The notes under the pieces were generated by a model, which worked only from the letters and a program-made list of their open reading frames with translations, had not been told where the DNA came from and did not search any database. DNA of 64,000 nucleotides from Branchiostoma floridae (taxonomy: Eukaryota > Chordata > Leptocardii > Amphioxiformes > Branchiostomatidae): assembly GCF_000003815.2 (NCBI RefSeq), contig NC_049989.1, positions 645,045 through 709,044 of the forward strand, read 5' to 3'. Made by a program: the position numbers and the translations under genes. Shown here in pieces: positions 44,247 through 57,559 of the stretch. Each line of letters begins with the position of its first letter. The first letter of the stretch is position 1.

Positions 44247-44953
44247 CTAGGCAGTGGCGGTGGCTGCCCCCCCCCCAAAATTTACGCCTGAAAACGCAAG
44301 AAATGACGTTTCAGAGAGTCCCGATTTTAAATTTCCCCAGAGAGTTCCCTTGTGACGGCTCGCGTCTTCGGCCTTGTTGGCACAGGACAATATGTTGCGG
44401 GAGCGTTGCTCTCGCAAACCTTTTAAACTAATAGAAATTTTACTACTTGTATCTTACTTAGCTTAGTTTACAAGTAGAAGGTGGCCCTCAAATGCAGGAA
44501 ATGACGTTTCAGGTGGTCAAGATTTCAAAATTTTCTCCGGACCTCCCTAGCGATGACTATGAAACGACGACATGGTAAAAATTTGTTGAGGCGTGGGTCA
44601 TCGCCCTCAAACATCTCTTTCTTTGACAAAAATGGCATTAGATTTAGCATAGTCCCTCAGCAAAATTTGTCCTTCAAAATAGAGAAAATGGCGTGCAGAT
44701 TTTAAGATTTCCCCAGACCAACCTTGCGACACCTTCGGTACTCAAAATCGTGAATATACTTTGGGGGCATCGCCCTCGCTAAAACCATGTGTCTTTCTAA
44801 CAGAATTGTCATCAAAGTAAGCTTAGTCTGACAGCAAAATTTGCCCGCCAAAATGCAGGAAATGGCGTTTTAGAGGGTTAAGATTTCAAATTTTCTGTTA
44901 TGAAAAGTTTGCCCCCCCCCCCCAAACGAAATTTGCTGCCGCCGCCTCTGCTA
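44247..44953. mobile_element. Repeat element built of GCAGGAAATG units
   Basis: The two ends carry related inverted sequence (GGCAGTGGCGGTGGCTG and GCTGCCGCCGCCTCTGC) with C runs inside. Between them a unit of about 150-190 bases with the words CAAAATGCAGGAAATG and AAGATTT is repeated about four times. The same unit occurs within 18827-21597. The class is unknown. Confidence 0.6.
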
Positions 44954-44954
44954 G

Positions 44955-45185
44955 GACAGGATCTGTCCTAGGACAATGGGCGATTCTACTAGTACAGATT
45001 GCGATTGGGATCTGTCCTAGGACCAACTTCGATCCAAAGTCAAATGATGTTAACTAAATTGTTAAGATGTAGGAAACAGACTGCGATCGAGATCTGTCCT
45101 AGAACAATCGGCGATTCTACTACTCAGTAGTACAGATTGCAATGAAGATCTGTCCTGAGACAAACTCTGATCCAAACTCGAATGA
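44955..45185. repeat. Two tandem units of a ~115-bp repeat
   Basis: GGGATCTGTCCTAGGACCAA and the diverged GAGATCTGTCCTAGAACAAT, each with ATGATGTTA downstream and GGCGATTCTACTA nearby. A fragment lies at 41690-41745. Confidence 0.65.
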
Positions 45186-45376
45186 TGTTTAGATAAAGGA
45201 AACAGCAGTAGTATTTTGATAAATGATGATGTTATTATACTGCAAACCTACTAACTTATTACCAACTACACTCAAGGCTACCAGACTTGTGTCACTTGTA
45301 CCTACCTACCTAGGTTACATTATACCAGTATGCACCCCTAGTACTAATCTGTGCCACCTTCTTTCTCATTTCACAG

Positions 45377-45536
45377 ATTAACAGAGTAAAACTTGGACAA
45401 TGACATCACCACAGATGGCCAAGTCTCAGACATACAATTTCATGGTCCTGAGTAAGAATGTTCTGTCAGGAGAAGAGGCTGACCTGTATGAGCTGTGTAA
45501 CCTTGCAGGCATCACCATGGACCCTCATGTCTTTAA
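45377..45536 (+). CDS. MZT2: MZT2 first coding exon
   Basis: Acceptor TTTCACAG before 45377, ATG at 45400, donor GTAAGT after 45536 (137 coding nt, phase 2 out). A TAA at 45379-45381 in the same frame fixes the start. It encodes MTSPQMAKSQTYNFMVLSKN, then VLSGEEADLYELCNLAGITM and DPHVFK. Confidence 0.93.
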
Positions 45537-47215
45537 GTAAGTCATCACTACAGACATACAGGGTAGGGGTGGGTACCAGTACAGAAAATTCAGGTCTGGT
45601 TCAGTTCCTGAACCTGGACCTGATTGTATGTAAAAACTTGTGAATTGACGATGCTTGTGAATTGGTGATTGATTGTCCATTTTGCTACAAAAGAATTTGT
45701 TTGATGGAGTACCTCTGGCACTTTAAAATCCTCTCTTCATGTAAACATGGCTAACTGCCTCTGTACATTTGACTGTAGAAACCAGTGGTAGAAATGACTG
45801 TAAACTTTACTTTGTTCTTGTTATTTTCTCGGACCAGTAAGCTTCATAATGTGTTGATGCCTGTCATATTCATTTTCTATTCTGTCCAAAATTTGAGCAC
45901 TGATTTTTTTCACTTTTTTGTTTTGTTTTTACAGATGTACCTATCCCTATAGTACAGGGGTGTGGATTTCACATTACCAATGTCTGAATGAAACAAATAC
46001 ATGTCATGAACTGAACTTAATCTTCAAGCACAAAGGAATTTGGCTCGCCCAATCTCAACTGTTCAACTTTAGTCTTTGTTTTAGGGAAATGATGAATGCA
46101 CTACTGTGCTGTGTCAGATCATGGCTCAAGTGTCAGACAGCTTGTGTTGCCATGCAAGAGTTTACTTTTCTCTGTTTACGGCCGGTGAGGCTATGGGACC
46201 GGTGAGGTGAGGTGAGGTTTATGGATGACTAATGTCCCAAATAAACATACCTCCTGAAATCCACCCGGTATGTTCTTATCTTGGACGGTACGTTTATTTA
46301 TATAAATTTTTGGAAATTGAGGCTTTGCTATATTTCACTGGTACTTTTGCTGGAAATTCATTTTCGGCGGAGCGGCGCGGATTTCCCTGCTATGACCCAC
46401 TAATTTGTAAAATCTTGGCGGTGCCCTTAATGGCCCTTGTAATACATTGGTCAATTTCACTATGACACTACAAAGGTACAAAGTAAATGTTGTTATCGGG
46501 AGAAAATGATACACCAAACTGACATTGTGAAATAGCATTTTATATTTACAAGTGTCTGTTTACATCGTAAACCAGAAAACTATCATGCCAGCCTGGCAGC
46601 ATAGGGAATTCCTGACTTGTGGTTCCATGTTTGAAGAAAACTATCAGCATCACAATGGAAGAATGATTCGTTCACATTAGAGACGTAAAAACATAACAAT
46701 CATAAATTTGAGGTCGCAAAACCTCCAGAACAGTGAGGTAAACGGCACTCAGAACATGGCCGCCGGCACTGTCTGAGGTTGACAGTTAAACTAGCACCAT
46801 GTTGCATACATCCTTACAATAATGCCGTAAACATGTGAAAAATATTATATTATTGGGTCGACGATCGACACGGATTGTGGCTTATATTTTCATAGGATTT
46901 ATTTTGTTAAAATGTCCGTAACATTTACCCAATTTAAAATCAACGCCACTGCAATTTCCCTCTTTCTCCAGGATTGTGCTGGACCTGTTACGGCTGAACG
47001 TGGCGCCCATGACCATCCTCCAGGTACTGAAGTCCATGGCCAACAGTGCCATCAAGTCTCGTTCTGCTGGCGGGGATACTGAAGCTGCCCACTCCCACAC
47101 ACACAAGGACACATCCAATGTCTCCAGTTCCTCCGACTCATCTAGCAGAAGCTTGCACCGCCAGCCCAGAACAAAGACTTCACACAAACTGTCATACAAA
47201 GGACACAAGTCCTAA
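45400..47215 (+). CDS. MZT2: Mitotic-spindle organizing protein 2 (MZT2/MOZART2)
   Basis: The joined coding exons (45400-45536 and 46972-47215) give 126 residues. MOZART2 is a small subunit associated with gamma-tubulin ring complexes at centrosomes. The family domain lies at about residues 17-70: VLSGEEADLYELCNLAGITM, DPHVFKIVLDLLRLNVAP, ILQVLKSM, matching vertebrate MZT2 (VLSTEEMELYELAQAAG, LLKLNVAPLAVFQMLKSM). The tail is Ser/His-rich (HSHTHKDTSNVSSSSDSSSR) and less conserved. The gene diverges from OSBP. The intron (45537-46971) holds a hAT-type fragment and a partial TIR element. Confidence 0.93.
45564..45910 (+). mobile_element. Fragment of hAT-type element
   Basis: Begins TAGGGGTGGGTACCAGTACA with a CCTGAACCTGGACCTG block and TCCATTTTGCTACAAA, shared with the copy at 1381-1778. 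The right terminus is not seen. Confidence 0.65.
46226..46800 (+). mobile_element. Partial copy of the 34.3-kb TIR element
   Basis: Shares ordered words with 34317-34690: AATGTCCCAAATAAACATACC, ATCCACCCGGTATGTTCTTA, TTGGACGGTACGTTTATTT, GAGGCTTTGCTA and AGTAAATGTTGTT. The right half and right terminus are absent. Confidence 0.7.
46972..47215 (+). CDS. MZT2: MZT2 second coding exon
   Basis: Acceptor TCTTTCTCCAG before 46972; the first base completes the split Lys codon. It encodes IVLDLLRLNVAPMTILQVLK, SMANSA, then the Ser-rich tail, and ends GHKS with TAA at 47213-47215. Confidence 0.94.
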
Positions 47216-47789
47216 AACCTGGATTTATTCATCACTCAATCTTGATGCAGGGGACAAAATTCCTGAATCTATGGACTAAGTTATACTGTCCTAATCAGAT
47301 AAACATGTACATATATCCTAGGAAAGCCTAAGGCTATTCCATGGAAGCAGACAGTTTTAGTATAGTCTTCATTATCATGGCACTTAAAAATCAGAAATCA
47401 TCCTGGCATTATGAAGATGATACTGGATACAAAGGGTCAGACATTTCAGTTAGCATCCACTACTTTTCTTCAGTGATCCTGAGCAAGATCTTTTTACCAA
47501 GTTTGTAATCATGTTTGAAAACCTGTTAAAAACCTACTGATCAACAGATCTGCTCGGTGTCACTCACTGACAAAAGGTATTGGATACTGAAACGTCTGAC
47601 CATTTCCATAACCTATCCAGTAACTTGCTTGAGTAACTGTTATCTTGATACCTGCATGTTTAATCTTTATCAACGTAACATGGCATTAGCTTTTGGCTTC
47701 CTACTTTAACTTTAAGGGAATAAACCTTTCATACCTGATGCGTCTTTGAGTGGTTTCACTGGTTTGCCATTATGTCTCTGTCTGAGTCG
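47216..47789 (+). other. MZT2 3' untranslated region and spacer
   Basis: An AATAAA polyadenylation signal lies at 47719-47724. The following bases up to 47789 are spacer before the histone repeat unit. No further coding signal. Confidence 0.65.
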
Positions 47790-48211
47790 ATGTTGGACAC
47801 CCCCCCCCCCCCACACACACACACACACTTGTGAATGAAGACCTTTCTTGTGGACACATACAAAAAGTAAACGATAATTGACACATAACATACGTGAAAT
47901 GTATTCAATATCTACCAACACAAAAACTAACGAATGAGCACACGCACACACGCTATCAGAATATCGTTACAGAAGACGTCGCCGATATTGACGATATTTA
48001 CTTATCAACCCAAAACTTGACTGTGCAGAAATGTGTCTCGTTTAAACTGCTAGACGCACTTGCGCACATCACTTGAAATGTCCTCTTGTATCCAATAGCC
48101 ATATGCATTTCTTTAGTATTCAAGTTCAGTACCCTTGCCCCATTCATCTGCGGGAGCCCCAAACGTGCCGAGCTTGCTGCAAAAATCGGATCCTGGAGCC
48201 ACGAAAACCGA

Positions 48212-48307
48212 CCAATGGCAAGGTCTAATTTTGGCAAGAGAACCAATCAGACGCCAGAGTGGCGGCCAATTGAAATCTGCGGACATCTAATTAGCGGGTC
48301 TTATAAA
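48212..48307 (+). promoter_or_regulatory. H3 promoter, copy 1
   Basis: CCAAT boxes at 48212-48216, 48243-48247 and 48266-48270 precede a TATAAA box at 48302-48307, 65 bases before the H3 ATG. This is the usual arrangement of replication-dependent histone promoters. Confidence 0.8.
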
Positions 48308-48353
48308 TTCACACTCCGCCGTGCGCCGACTACTTTCATTGTCTCGCACTTGA

Positions 48354-48782
<429 letters not shown>

Positions 48783-48810
48783 GGAGGATCGGAACAAGAT
48801 CGACAACCCC

Positions 48811-48846
48811 GGCCCTTTTCAGGGCCACCTACATATCCCAGAAAGA
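48811..48846 (+). terminator. Histone 3' stem-loop and downstream element, H3 copy 1
   Basis: GGCCCTTTTCAGGGCC (48811-48826) is the stem-loop bound by SLBP. A purine-rich AGAAAGA (48840-48846) is the likely U7 snRNA target. Together they direct cleavage without polyadenylation. Confidence 0.95.
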
Positions 48847-49370
48847 TCTATATCGTTCACGTTTCTTGCAACATTTGAAGCAGATTCCCTGTTACACAGT
48901 TTACACGTTTGCACCCCTCCCCCTCAGTCGACAGGGGATGAAATCAGTACTTGCGAAATAGTAGACTCCCAGCACCACAACAACCAAGCCATTAAAGAAA
49001 ACAAAGAACAAATAAATACACTTGTTTTTCACGTTTTAGTCAGGCGAAAATACAACGGTACACTCTCCACGTGTTCTCTCCGACTACGCGTACATATAAT
49101 GTAGAGGTATGTTAGCAGGAAGCGGCACACTGGTAAGGAAGCTGTACTGCGGTCATTTCTGACGTGATATGGCAACCAGTATTGCTCACAAATGTCATGC
49201 TCAAAGTTGTCTGTCAGGAATTTAAAATAGATACAGATTTGTCCAAGTAGATGTGCGTGTTTTTGTTTTGATGTGTGCGTGGGGAGGGGGGGGGGTCATA
49301 CACGCATTTATTTTCTGTTTTCGTATAGAATAGTTGTATGTAAAGCTAAAGTTTGGTGATCATGATACAG
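48847..49370. other. Spacer between convergent H3 and H2A, copy 1
   Basis: About 520 bases with no gene. It contains an AATAAA word (49010-49015) and a G run near 49285. Reading frames across it (for example 48721-49104) are not supported. Confidence 0.75.
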
Positions 49371-49407
49371 TTCTTTCGAGAGGATGTGGGTGGCCCTGAA
49401 AAGGGCC
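49371..49407 (-). terminator. Histone 3' stem-loop, H2A copy 1
   Basis: On the minus strand GGCCCTTTTCAGGGCC (49392-49407) follows the H2A stop, with TCGAAAGAA (49371-49379) as the likely U7-binding element. Confidence 0.95.
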
Positions 49408-49433
49408 GGGGTTTAAATCTCTCCGTCTGGATC

Positions 49434-50078
<645 letters not shown>

Positions 50079-50441
50079 ATGCCGCCAAGTGGAAAAGCTG
50101 CTAAAAAAGCTGGCAAAGCCAGGCCCGCCGGAGACAAGAAGCGCGGAAGGAGGAGAAAGAGAAGGGAAACCTTCGGTGTCTACATCTACAAGGTGCTGAA
50201 GCAGGTGCACCCCGACACCGGTGTCTCCAGCAAGGCCATGGGCATCATGAACTCCTTCGTCAACGACATTTTCGAGCGCATCGCCGCCGAGGCTTCTCGT
50301 CTGGCTCACTACAACAAGCGCTCCACCATCAGCAGCCGCGAGATCCAGACCGCCGTGCGACTCCTGCTACCGGGCGAGCTGGCAAAGCACGCCGTCAGCG
50401 AGGGCACCAAGGCTGTCACCAAGTACACCAGCTCCAAGTAG
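50079..50441 (+). CDS. H2B: Histone H2B, copy 1
   Basis: 120 residues. Basic N-terminal tail ([20 protein letters not shown]), then the histone fold ([54 protein letters not shown]) and the C-terminal AVTKYTSSK, whose Lys is the ubiquitylation site of the family. It pairs with H2A. Stem-loop 24 bases after the stop. Confidence 0.98.
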   Translation: MPPSGKAAKKAGKARPAGDKKRGRRRKRRETFGVYIYKVLKQVHPDTGVSSKAMGIMNSFVNDIFERIAAEASRLAHYNKRSTISSREIQTAVRLLLPGELAKHAVSEGTKAVTKYTSSK

Positions 50442-50465
50442 ACCTACTGCACAAGCTATAACCCC

Positions 50466-50502
50466 GGCCTTTTTCAAGGCCACCCACATCCTCACAAAAG
50501 AG
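50466..50502 (+). terminator. Histone 3' stem-loop, H2B copy 1
   Basis: GGCCTTTTTCAAGGCC (50466-50481), a variant of the other stem-loops with a compensating base change in the stem (T and A in place of C and G), followed by CAAAAGAG (50495-50502). Confidence 0.95.
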
Positions 50503-51321
50503 CTATACCAGTCACGCTTTCCATGACCCAACACACGCACACAAATCACTAACCTGTGATCGCACTAATTCCATTTCCGGTAAAATAACGCATCAAGAAG
50601 TCACACCAACCATGCAACCAACCACTCGTGTATACACCAACAGAAAGAAAACAAAGGAAGGGCATCATTATGACGCAATAAATTTCGAACACAATTGCAA
50701 TGACATATGTACGTCCATTTTGACGTTCTTTAGAACAATGCGATCGAACGGCGTTGTCTTTCTATGCAACGTAAACACACAATGCCTCAGGTTTACATGT
50801 ATGTAGCCAAACTTTTGGGTGCAATTTGGGTAGATTTACTTCGTTTTGTCGTTGAATCAAAATCCCCGATGGCGAACATACAAAGTATGATTTGGGTCAT
50901 CAGGTCGCATTACACCACAAGCGAACATGATTTGGATCATCAGGCGACAAGGCCATGTTACCCTTTTCGCGGACTAATTTGCCGTCTTCTGCCCAGCCGC
51001 AAAGTTCAACACATCCGAACAAACATCGCCATCCATATCAAACACGCTCAAAACGGACATATTCTTCTAACATTTACAACACTTGCGCACTCGATCACCC
51101 ACAATCGACAATCCCTCACGCTTCGCCCTCGGGGACCCCAACAAACTCCTCGTTACGTTACACAGTTTTATTAAAGAAAATTCTCTGCTTTCCCTCGAAT
51201 TATCATTATTCCTCGTTGTTTGTCTTGTCGGTGGGATACGCTCAGCATGGCATTGTCTGGCGCGCCTCCTGTGGGGTGGGGGATGGCGTGTTTCCATTGG
51301 CTAGTTGTGGCGACGGCAAAG
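50503..51321. other. Spacer between H2B and H4, copy 1
   Basis: No supported gene. Two near-identical words with CATGATTTGG and TCATCAGG are repeated around 50885-50945; TTTGGGTCATCAGGCGA also occurs near 32316 in the TTAA-flanked element. Open frames here (for example 50764-51174) are conserved in copy 2 only because the DNA is duplicated. Confidence 0.7.
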
Positions 51322-51331
51322 ACTCCTCGTA

Positions 51332-51353
51332 GGTCCGCAGGGCGGATATTAAA
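51332..51353 (+). promoter_or_regulatory. H4 promoter core
   Basis: GGTCCG (51332-51337), the core of the H4-specific element of metazoan H4 promoters, stands 9 bases before a TATTAAA box (51347-51353). The second histone unit breaks off just before this point. Confidence 0.75.
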
Positions 51354-51376
51354 GCGGTGACGACAGGAGAAATTGC

Positions 51377-51396
51377 ATTCATTCATTCATTCATTC
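51377..51396 (+). repeat. (ATTC)5 in the H4 leader
   Basis: Five tandem ATTC units in the presumed 5' untranslated region of H4. A similar short tract is in the H2A leader. Confidence 0.9.
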
Positions 51397-51408
51397 TTTC
51401 CACTCTGA

Positions 51409-51744
<336 letters not shown>

Positions 51745-51779
51745 AGGACCCGACGGACTCACCATCGCAAGCAAACCCC

Positions 51780-51815
51780 GGCCCTTTTCAGGGCCACCCA
51801 AATATCCAAAAAAGA
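51780..51815 (+). terminator. Histone 3' stem-loop, H4
   Basis: GGCCCTTTTCAGGGCC (51780-51795) and AAAAGAG (51809-51815). Confidence 0.95.
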
Positions 51816-52417
51816 GCTGTATCTTCTCACAATACGATCGCACACATGAACACGCCTGACTTTAATAACGATGATAAAGAATGATTGAATGAATGAATGA
51901 ATGAATGAATGAATACCTTTATTGCCGAGCTTAAGAACAGACCTCAACACATGTATATAAAGTATCACGAGTCTAGTCTAACATAGTATCGAATAAAGAC
52001 AAAGTCAAACCCAAGTCGGCCATGCAAGCACTCAGCAACAACCGTGACCCCACTTCCGTTCTGTGTATTGATATATTTTTGTGCATTGTTAGTTCTCGAG
52101 AAATGCGTTTGAGTGAGATACAAGCGTACATGTGTCTTCTCTATGAAAGTCGAGTTTACGTGTTAGGAATTCATAAAAGTCACCCATTCCTAATTTCCGT
52201 TGCAAACTGGATAAGCCGTTGAACGTAGTCGAACGTCCCGCTCACTTTTTCCGAAGCGTGCTTATCGAAAAGATGTCAAATATCTCAAGATCTAAATACC
52301 TCTGGCTAGCCGCTACCATGAAATCAGTAAGTCGAACATGTGCTCCTGTACGGAAACCGGTCCAATGTTATGTTTGATGGCCGGGAAAGGAGAAATGTCA
52401 GCGTAAAGTTAGAAAAG
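51816..52417. other. Spacer between H4 and H1
   Basis: No gene. Holds a (TGAA)n tract at 51886-51914. The remainder is unremarkable AT-rich sequence. Confidence 0.75.
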
Positions 52418-52424
52418 AAACACA
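52418..52424 (+). promoter_or_regulatory. H1 AC box
   Basis: AAACACA, the H1-specific promoter element, about 140 bases before the H1 start. I see no clear TATA box between it and the gene. Confidence 0.7.
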
Positions 52425-52560
52425 AATTTTGTAGGTACGGACAATAGGACACAGACGAGCTGTCTGTGTTTCCGTTCACGTCCGCACCATGAGTACTTGA
52501 CGCCAGCTTGACAAGATGTCGGGTTCATTTGCACGTCTACCGCAGACTTGTCACGCCAGC

Positions 52561-53136
52561 ATGTCCGCCGCAGCATCGTCCCCCAAGAAGGCCAGCAAGC
52601 CCAAGAAGGCCCCTGCGGCTCACCCGCCCACCACCGCCATGATCACGGCGGCTGTGGAAGCACTCAAGGACCGCACGGGTTCTTCGGTGCCGGCCATCAA
52701 GAAGTACATCGCCGCCAACTACAAGTTCGACGTGGAGAAGAAGTCTCACTTCATCAAGCGTGCCCTGAAAGCCTTGGTGGATAAGGGTACCCTGCTCCAG
52801 GTGAAAGGAACCGGGGCGTCGGGTTCCTTCAAAATCAACGTGGCAGCCAAGAAGGCTGCCGAGAAGGCCGCCAAGAAGACTACCAAGAAGCCGGTCAAGA
52901 AACCCGTGGCCAAGAAGGCCAACAAACCCAAGACCACCAAGCCTAAAAAGCCCAAGGCTAAGAAGGCTACCACCCCCAAGAAGGCTACCAAGAAGCCAGC
53001 GGCCAAGAAGACTACCAAGAAGACTCCGGCAAAGAAAACTGCTGCCAAGAAAGCTGCCACCAAAAAGACCCCGGCAAAGAAGGCCGCCAAGAAGACGGCG
53101 CCCGCCAAGAAGGCGACCAAGTCCAAGAAGAAGTAG
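52561..53136 (+). CDS. H1: Linker histone H1
   Basis: 191 residues from [18 protein letters not shown]. The winged-helix globular domain is at about 21-95 ([57 protein letters not shown]), then a Lys/Ala/Pro-rich tail with repeated AKK and TKK words. It binds linker DNA. An in-frame ATG at 52516 would add 15 residues ([15 protein letters not shown]) unlike H1 tails and is not preferred. The presence of H1 completes a five-histone unit. Confidence 0.96.
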   Translation: MSAAASSPKKASKPKKAPAAHPPTTAMITAAVEALKDRTGSSVPAIKKYIAANYKFDVEKKSHFIKRALKALVDKGTLLQVKGTGASGSFKINVAAKKAAEKAAKKTTKKPVKKPVAKKANKPKTTKPKKPKAKKATTPKKATKKPAAKKTTKKTPAKKTAAKKAATKKTPAKKAAKKTAPAKKATKSKKK

Positions 53137-53167
53137 AGACCTGACCGTCACATTTTCTGCAAACCCC

Positions 53168-53204
53168 GGCCCTTTTCAGGGCCACCCACATCCTCACAAA
53201 GGAA
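53168..53204 (+). terminator. Histone 3' stem-loop, H1
   Basis: GGCCCTTTTCAGGGCC (53168-53183), then CAAAGGAA (53197-53204). Confidence 0.95.
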
Positions 53205-53776
53205 CTATGTCAATCAAAGTTATACTTTTTCCACACGAATGCACACTATCCTGCTTATAAAAGATACAATGTTGGACACCCCCCCCCCCACACACACACA
53301 CACTTGTGAATGAAGACCTTTCTTGTGGACACATACAAAAACTAAACGATAATTGACACATAACATACGTGAAATGTACTCAATATCTACCAACACAAAA
53401 ACTAACGAATGAGCACACGCACACACGCTATCAGAATATCGTTACAGAAGACGTCGCCGATATTGACGATATTTACTTATCAACCCAAAACTTGACTGTG
53501 CAGAAATGTGTCTCGTTTAAACTGCTAGACGCACTTGCGCACATCACTTGAAATGTCCTCTTGTATCCAATAGCCATATGCATTTCTTTAGTATTCAAGT
53601 TCAGTACCCTTGCCCCATTCATCTGCGGGAGCCCCAAACGTGCCGAGCTTGCTGCAAAAATCGGATCCTGGAGCCACGAAAACCGACCAATGGCAAGGTC
53701 TAATTTTGGCAAGAGAACCAATCAGACGCCAGAGTGGCGGCCAATTGAAATCTGCGGACATCTAATTAGCGGGTCT

Positions 53777-53782
53777 TATAAA
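53777..53782 (+). promoter_or_regulatory. H3 TATA box, copy 2
   Basis: TATAAA identical in context to copy 1, with the same three CCAAT boxes upstream. Confidence 0.8.
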
Positions 53783-53828
53783 TTCACACTCCGCCGTGCG
53801 CCGACTACTTTCATTGTCTCGCACTTGA

Positions 53829-54865
<1,037 letters not shown>

Positions 54866-54881
54866 GGCCCTGAAAAGGGCC
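54866..54881 (-). terminator. Histone 3' stem-loop, H2A copy 2
   Basis: Same stem-loop as copy 1 on the minus strand. Confidence 0.95.
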
Positions 54882-54907
54882 GGGGTTTAAATCTCTCCGT
54901 CTGGATC

Positions 54908-55552
<645 letters not shown>

Positions 55553-55915
55553 ATGCCGCCAAGTGGAAAAGCTGCTAAAAAAGCTGGCAAAGCCAGGCCC
55601 GCCGGAGACAAGAAGCGCGGAAGGAGGAGAAAGAGAAGGGAAACCTTCGGTGTCTACATCTACAAGGTGCTGAAGCAGGTGCACCCCGACACCGGTGTCT
55701 CCAGCAAGGCCATGGGCATCATGAACTCCTTCGTCAACGACATTTTCGAGCGCATCGCCGCCGAGGCTTCTCGTCTGGCTCACTACAACAAGCGCTCCAC
55801 CATCAGCAGCCGCGAGATCCAGACCGCCGTGCGACTCCTGCTACCGGGCGAGCTGGCAAAGCACGCCGTCAGCGAGGGCACCAAGGCTGTCACCAAGTAC
55901 ACCAGCTCCAAGTAG
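55553..55915 (+). CDS. H2B: Histone H2B, copy 2
   Basis: 120 residues, identical to copy 1 ([20 protein letters not shown] to AVTKYTSSK). It is the last intact gene of the truncated second unit. Confidence 0.98.
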   Translation: MPPSGKAAKKAGKARPAGDKKRGRRRKRRETFGVYIYKVLKQVHPDTGVSSKAMGIMNSFVNDIFERIAAEASRLAHYNKRSTISSREIQTAVRLLLPGELAKHAVSEGTKAVTKYTSSK

Positions 55916-55939
55916 ACCTACTGCACAAGCTATAACCCC

Positions 55940-55955
55940 GGCCTTTTTCAAGGCC
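55940..55955 (+). terminator. Histone 3' stem-loop, H2B copy 2
   Basis: GGCCTTTTTCAAGGCC, the same compensated variant as copy 1. Confidence 0.95.
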
Positions 55956-56796
55956 ACCCACATCCTCACAAAAGAGCTATACCAGTCACGCTTTCCATGA
56001 CCCAACACACGCACACAAATCACTAACCTGTGATCGCACTAATTCCATTTCCGGTAAAATAACGCATCAAGAAGTCACACCAACCATGCAACCAACCACT
56101 CGTGTATACACCAACAGAAAGAAAACAAAGGAAGGGCATCATTATGACGCAATAAATTTCGAACACAATTGCAATGACATATGTACGTCCATTTTGACGT
56201 TCTTTAGAACAATGCGATCGAACGGCGTTGTCTTTCTATGCAACGTAAACACACAATGCCTCAGGTTTACATGTATGTAGCCAAACTTTTGGGTGCAATT
56301 TGGGTAGATTTACTTCGTTTTGTCGTTGAATCAAAATCCCCGATGGCGAACATACAAAGTATGATTTGGGTCATCAGGTCGCATTACACCACAAGCGAAC
56401 ATGATTTGGATCATCAGGCGACAAGGCCATGTTACCCTTTTCGCGGACTAATTTGCCGTCTTCTGCCCAGCCGCAAAGTTCAACACATCCGAACAAACAT
56501 CGCCATCCATATCAAACACGCTCAAAACGGACATATTCTTCTAACATTTACAACACTTGCGCACTCGATCACCCACAATCGACAATCCCTCACGCTCCAG
56601 AACAACACGCACTACTTCGTGCCCGAACTAGGTTACACAGTTTTATTAAAGAAAATTCTCTGCTTTCCCTCGAATTATCATTATTCCTCGTTGTTTGTCT
56701 TGTCGGTGGGATACGCTCAGCATGGCATTGTCTGGCGCGCCTCCTGTGGGGTGGGGGATGGCGTGTTTCCATTGGCTAGTTGTGGCGACGGCAAAG
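55956..56796. other. H2B to breakpoint spacer, copy 2
   Basis: Duplicate of the copy 1 spacer apart from the 35-base block at 56597-56631. No gene. It ends where the H4 promoter should begin. Confidence 0.75.
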
Positions 56797-57559
56797 TCAT
56801 ACGAGTGGAAATGATCGCTATAGATTTTTCGTACGACTTTTTTTCATATCTGCCTTTAAACTGATTTTATTGAGTTTTTTTATACAAAACTATATATTTA
56901 GGCCCCCTTTACCCTAGTATTACAACCGAATGACTTGGAATTTGGTACAGGTGTCTTGATCATATGCCCTTATAGATTCAATAACACTTTTGCCATCTAT
57001 TACAACACATTCTTAATTTGCGATTTTTTGGCCATTTTGTTAGCAAAAAATACACGTTTGGCTCTTGTGCCCTGGTTTTACAACCAAATGACCCATGTAT
57101 AATTTTTGGCATGAACCACTTTTTGAAGTGGTTTTGACGTCATTGACCCTCACCTGAAGTTCTTTTGCAGGTACAGGCCTGGACATGTCTATCATTTAAT
57201 TACATAGACAGCCAATGACAGCCTAAATCAATATCCTGAGGATGATTCAGCAGCCAATCAGCGAGCCTAGTGTTATCTGGAAATCCATTGATGCACGGGG
57301 ATTTTTTTTTACAATTCAATATTTGTTTGACTGGTTTGCTTATACAAAAGGCCATGTTTTCGGCGGGAGTAATTCTGGACTGGTCTATTGTGCAAATTTA
57401 CATAGGGTGAATTGGAAGAGTCCATTCTTGAACAGGGGGATTTTGTAAGATTCATTTTTGGGATAGAAGAAACAGAAGTGTTCCATTTTCACACATGGAT
57501 GATTTTGGAACAGTATTGTTGCATGGCGAAGGAGATGGCTGAAATATGCCTTTCTAGTT
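56797..57559. other. Gene-free stretch after the histone duplication
   Basis: AT-rich sequence without recognisable genes, histone remnants or clear repeat ends. It includes the short frame 57242-57448, which I do not support. Confidence 0.65.

Larger units (their letters stand above)
45537..46971 (+). other. MZT2 coding intron
   Basis: 1435 bases holding a hAT-type fragment (45564-45910) and a partial copy of the 34.3-36.2-kb TIR element (46226-46800). No exon seen inside it. Confidence 0.8.

Noticed and set aside
50764-51174. 136-residue ORF between H2B and H4, with a longer version in copy 2
   Set aside because: The two versions diverge at the 34/35-base swapped block, and the similarity of the rest is explained by the DNA duplication. 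No known domain and no promoter or stem-loop.
52516-52560. Upstream ATG of H1 ([15 protein letters not shown])
   Set aside because: The added residues do not look like an H1 tail; [16 protein letters not shown] is a typical H1 start. It cannot be excluded without transcript data.
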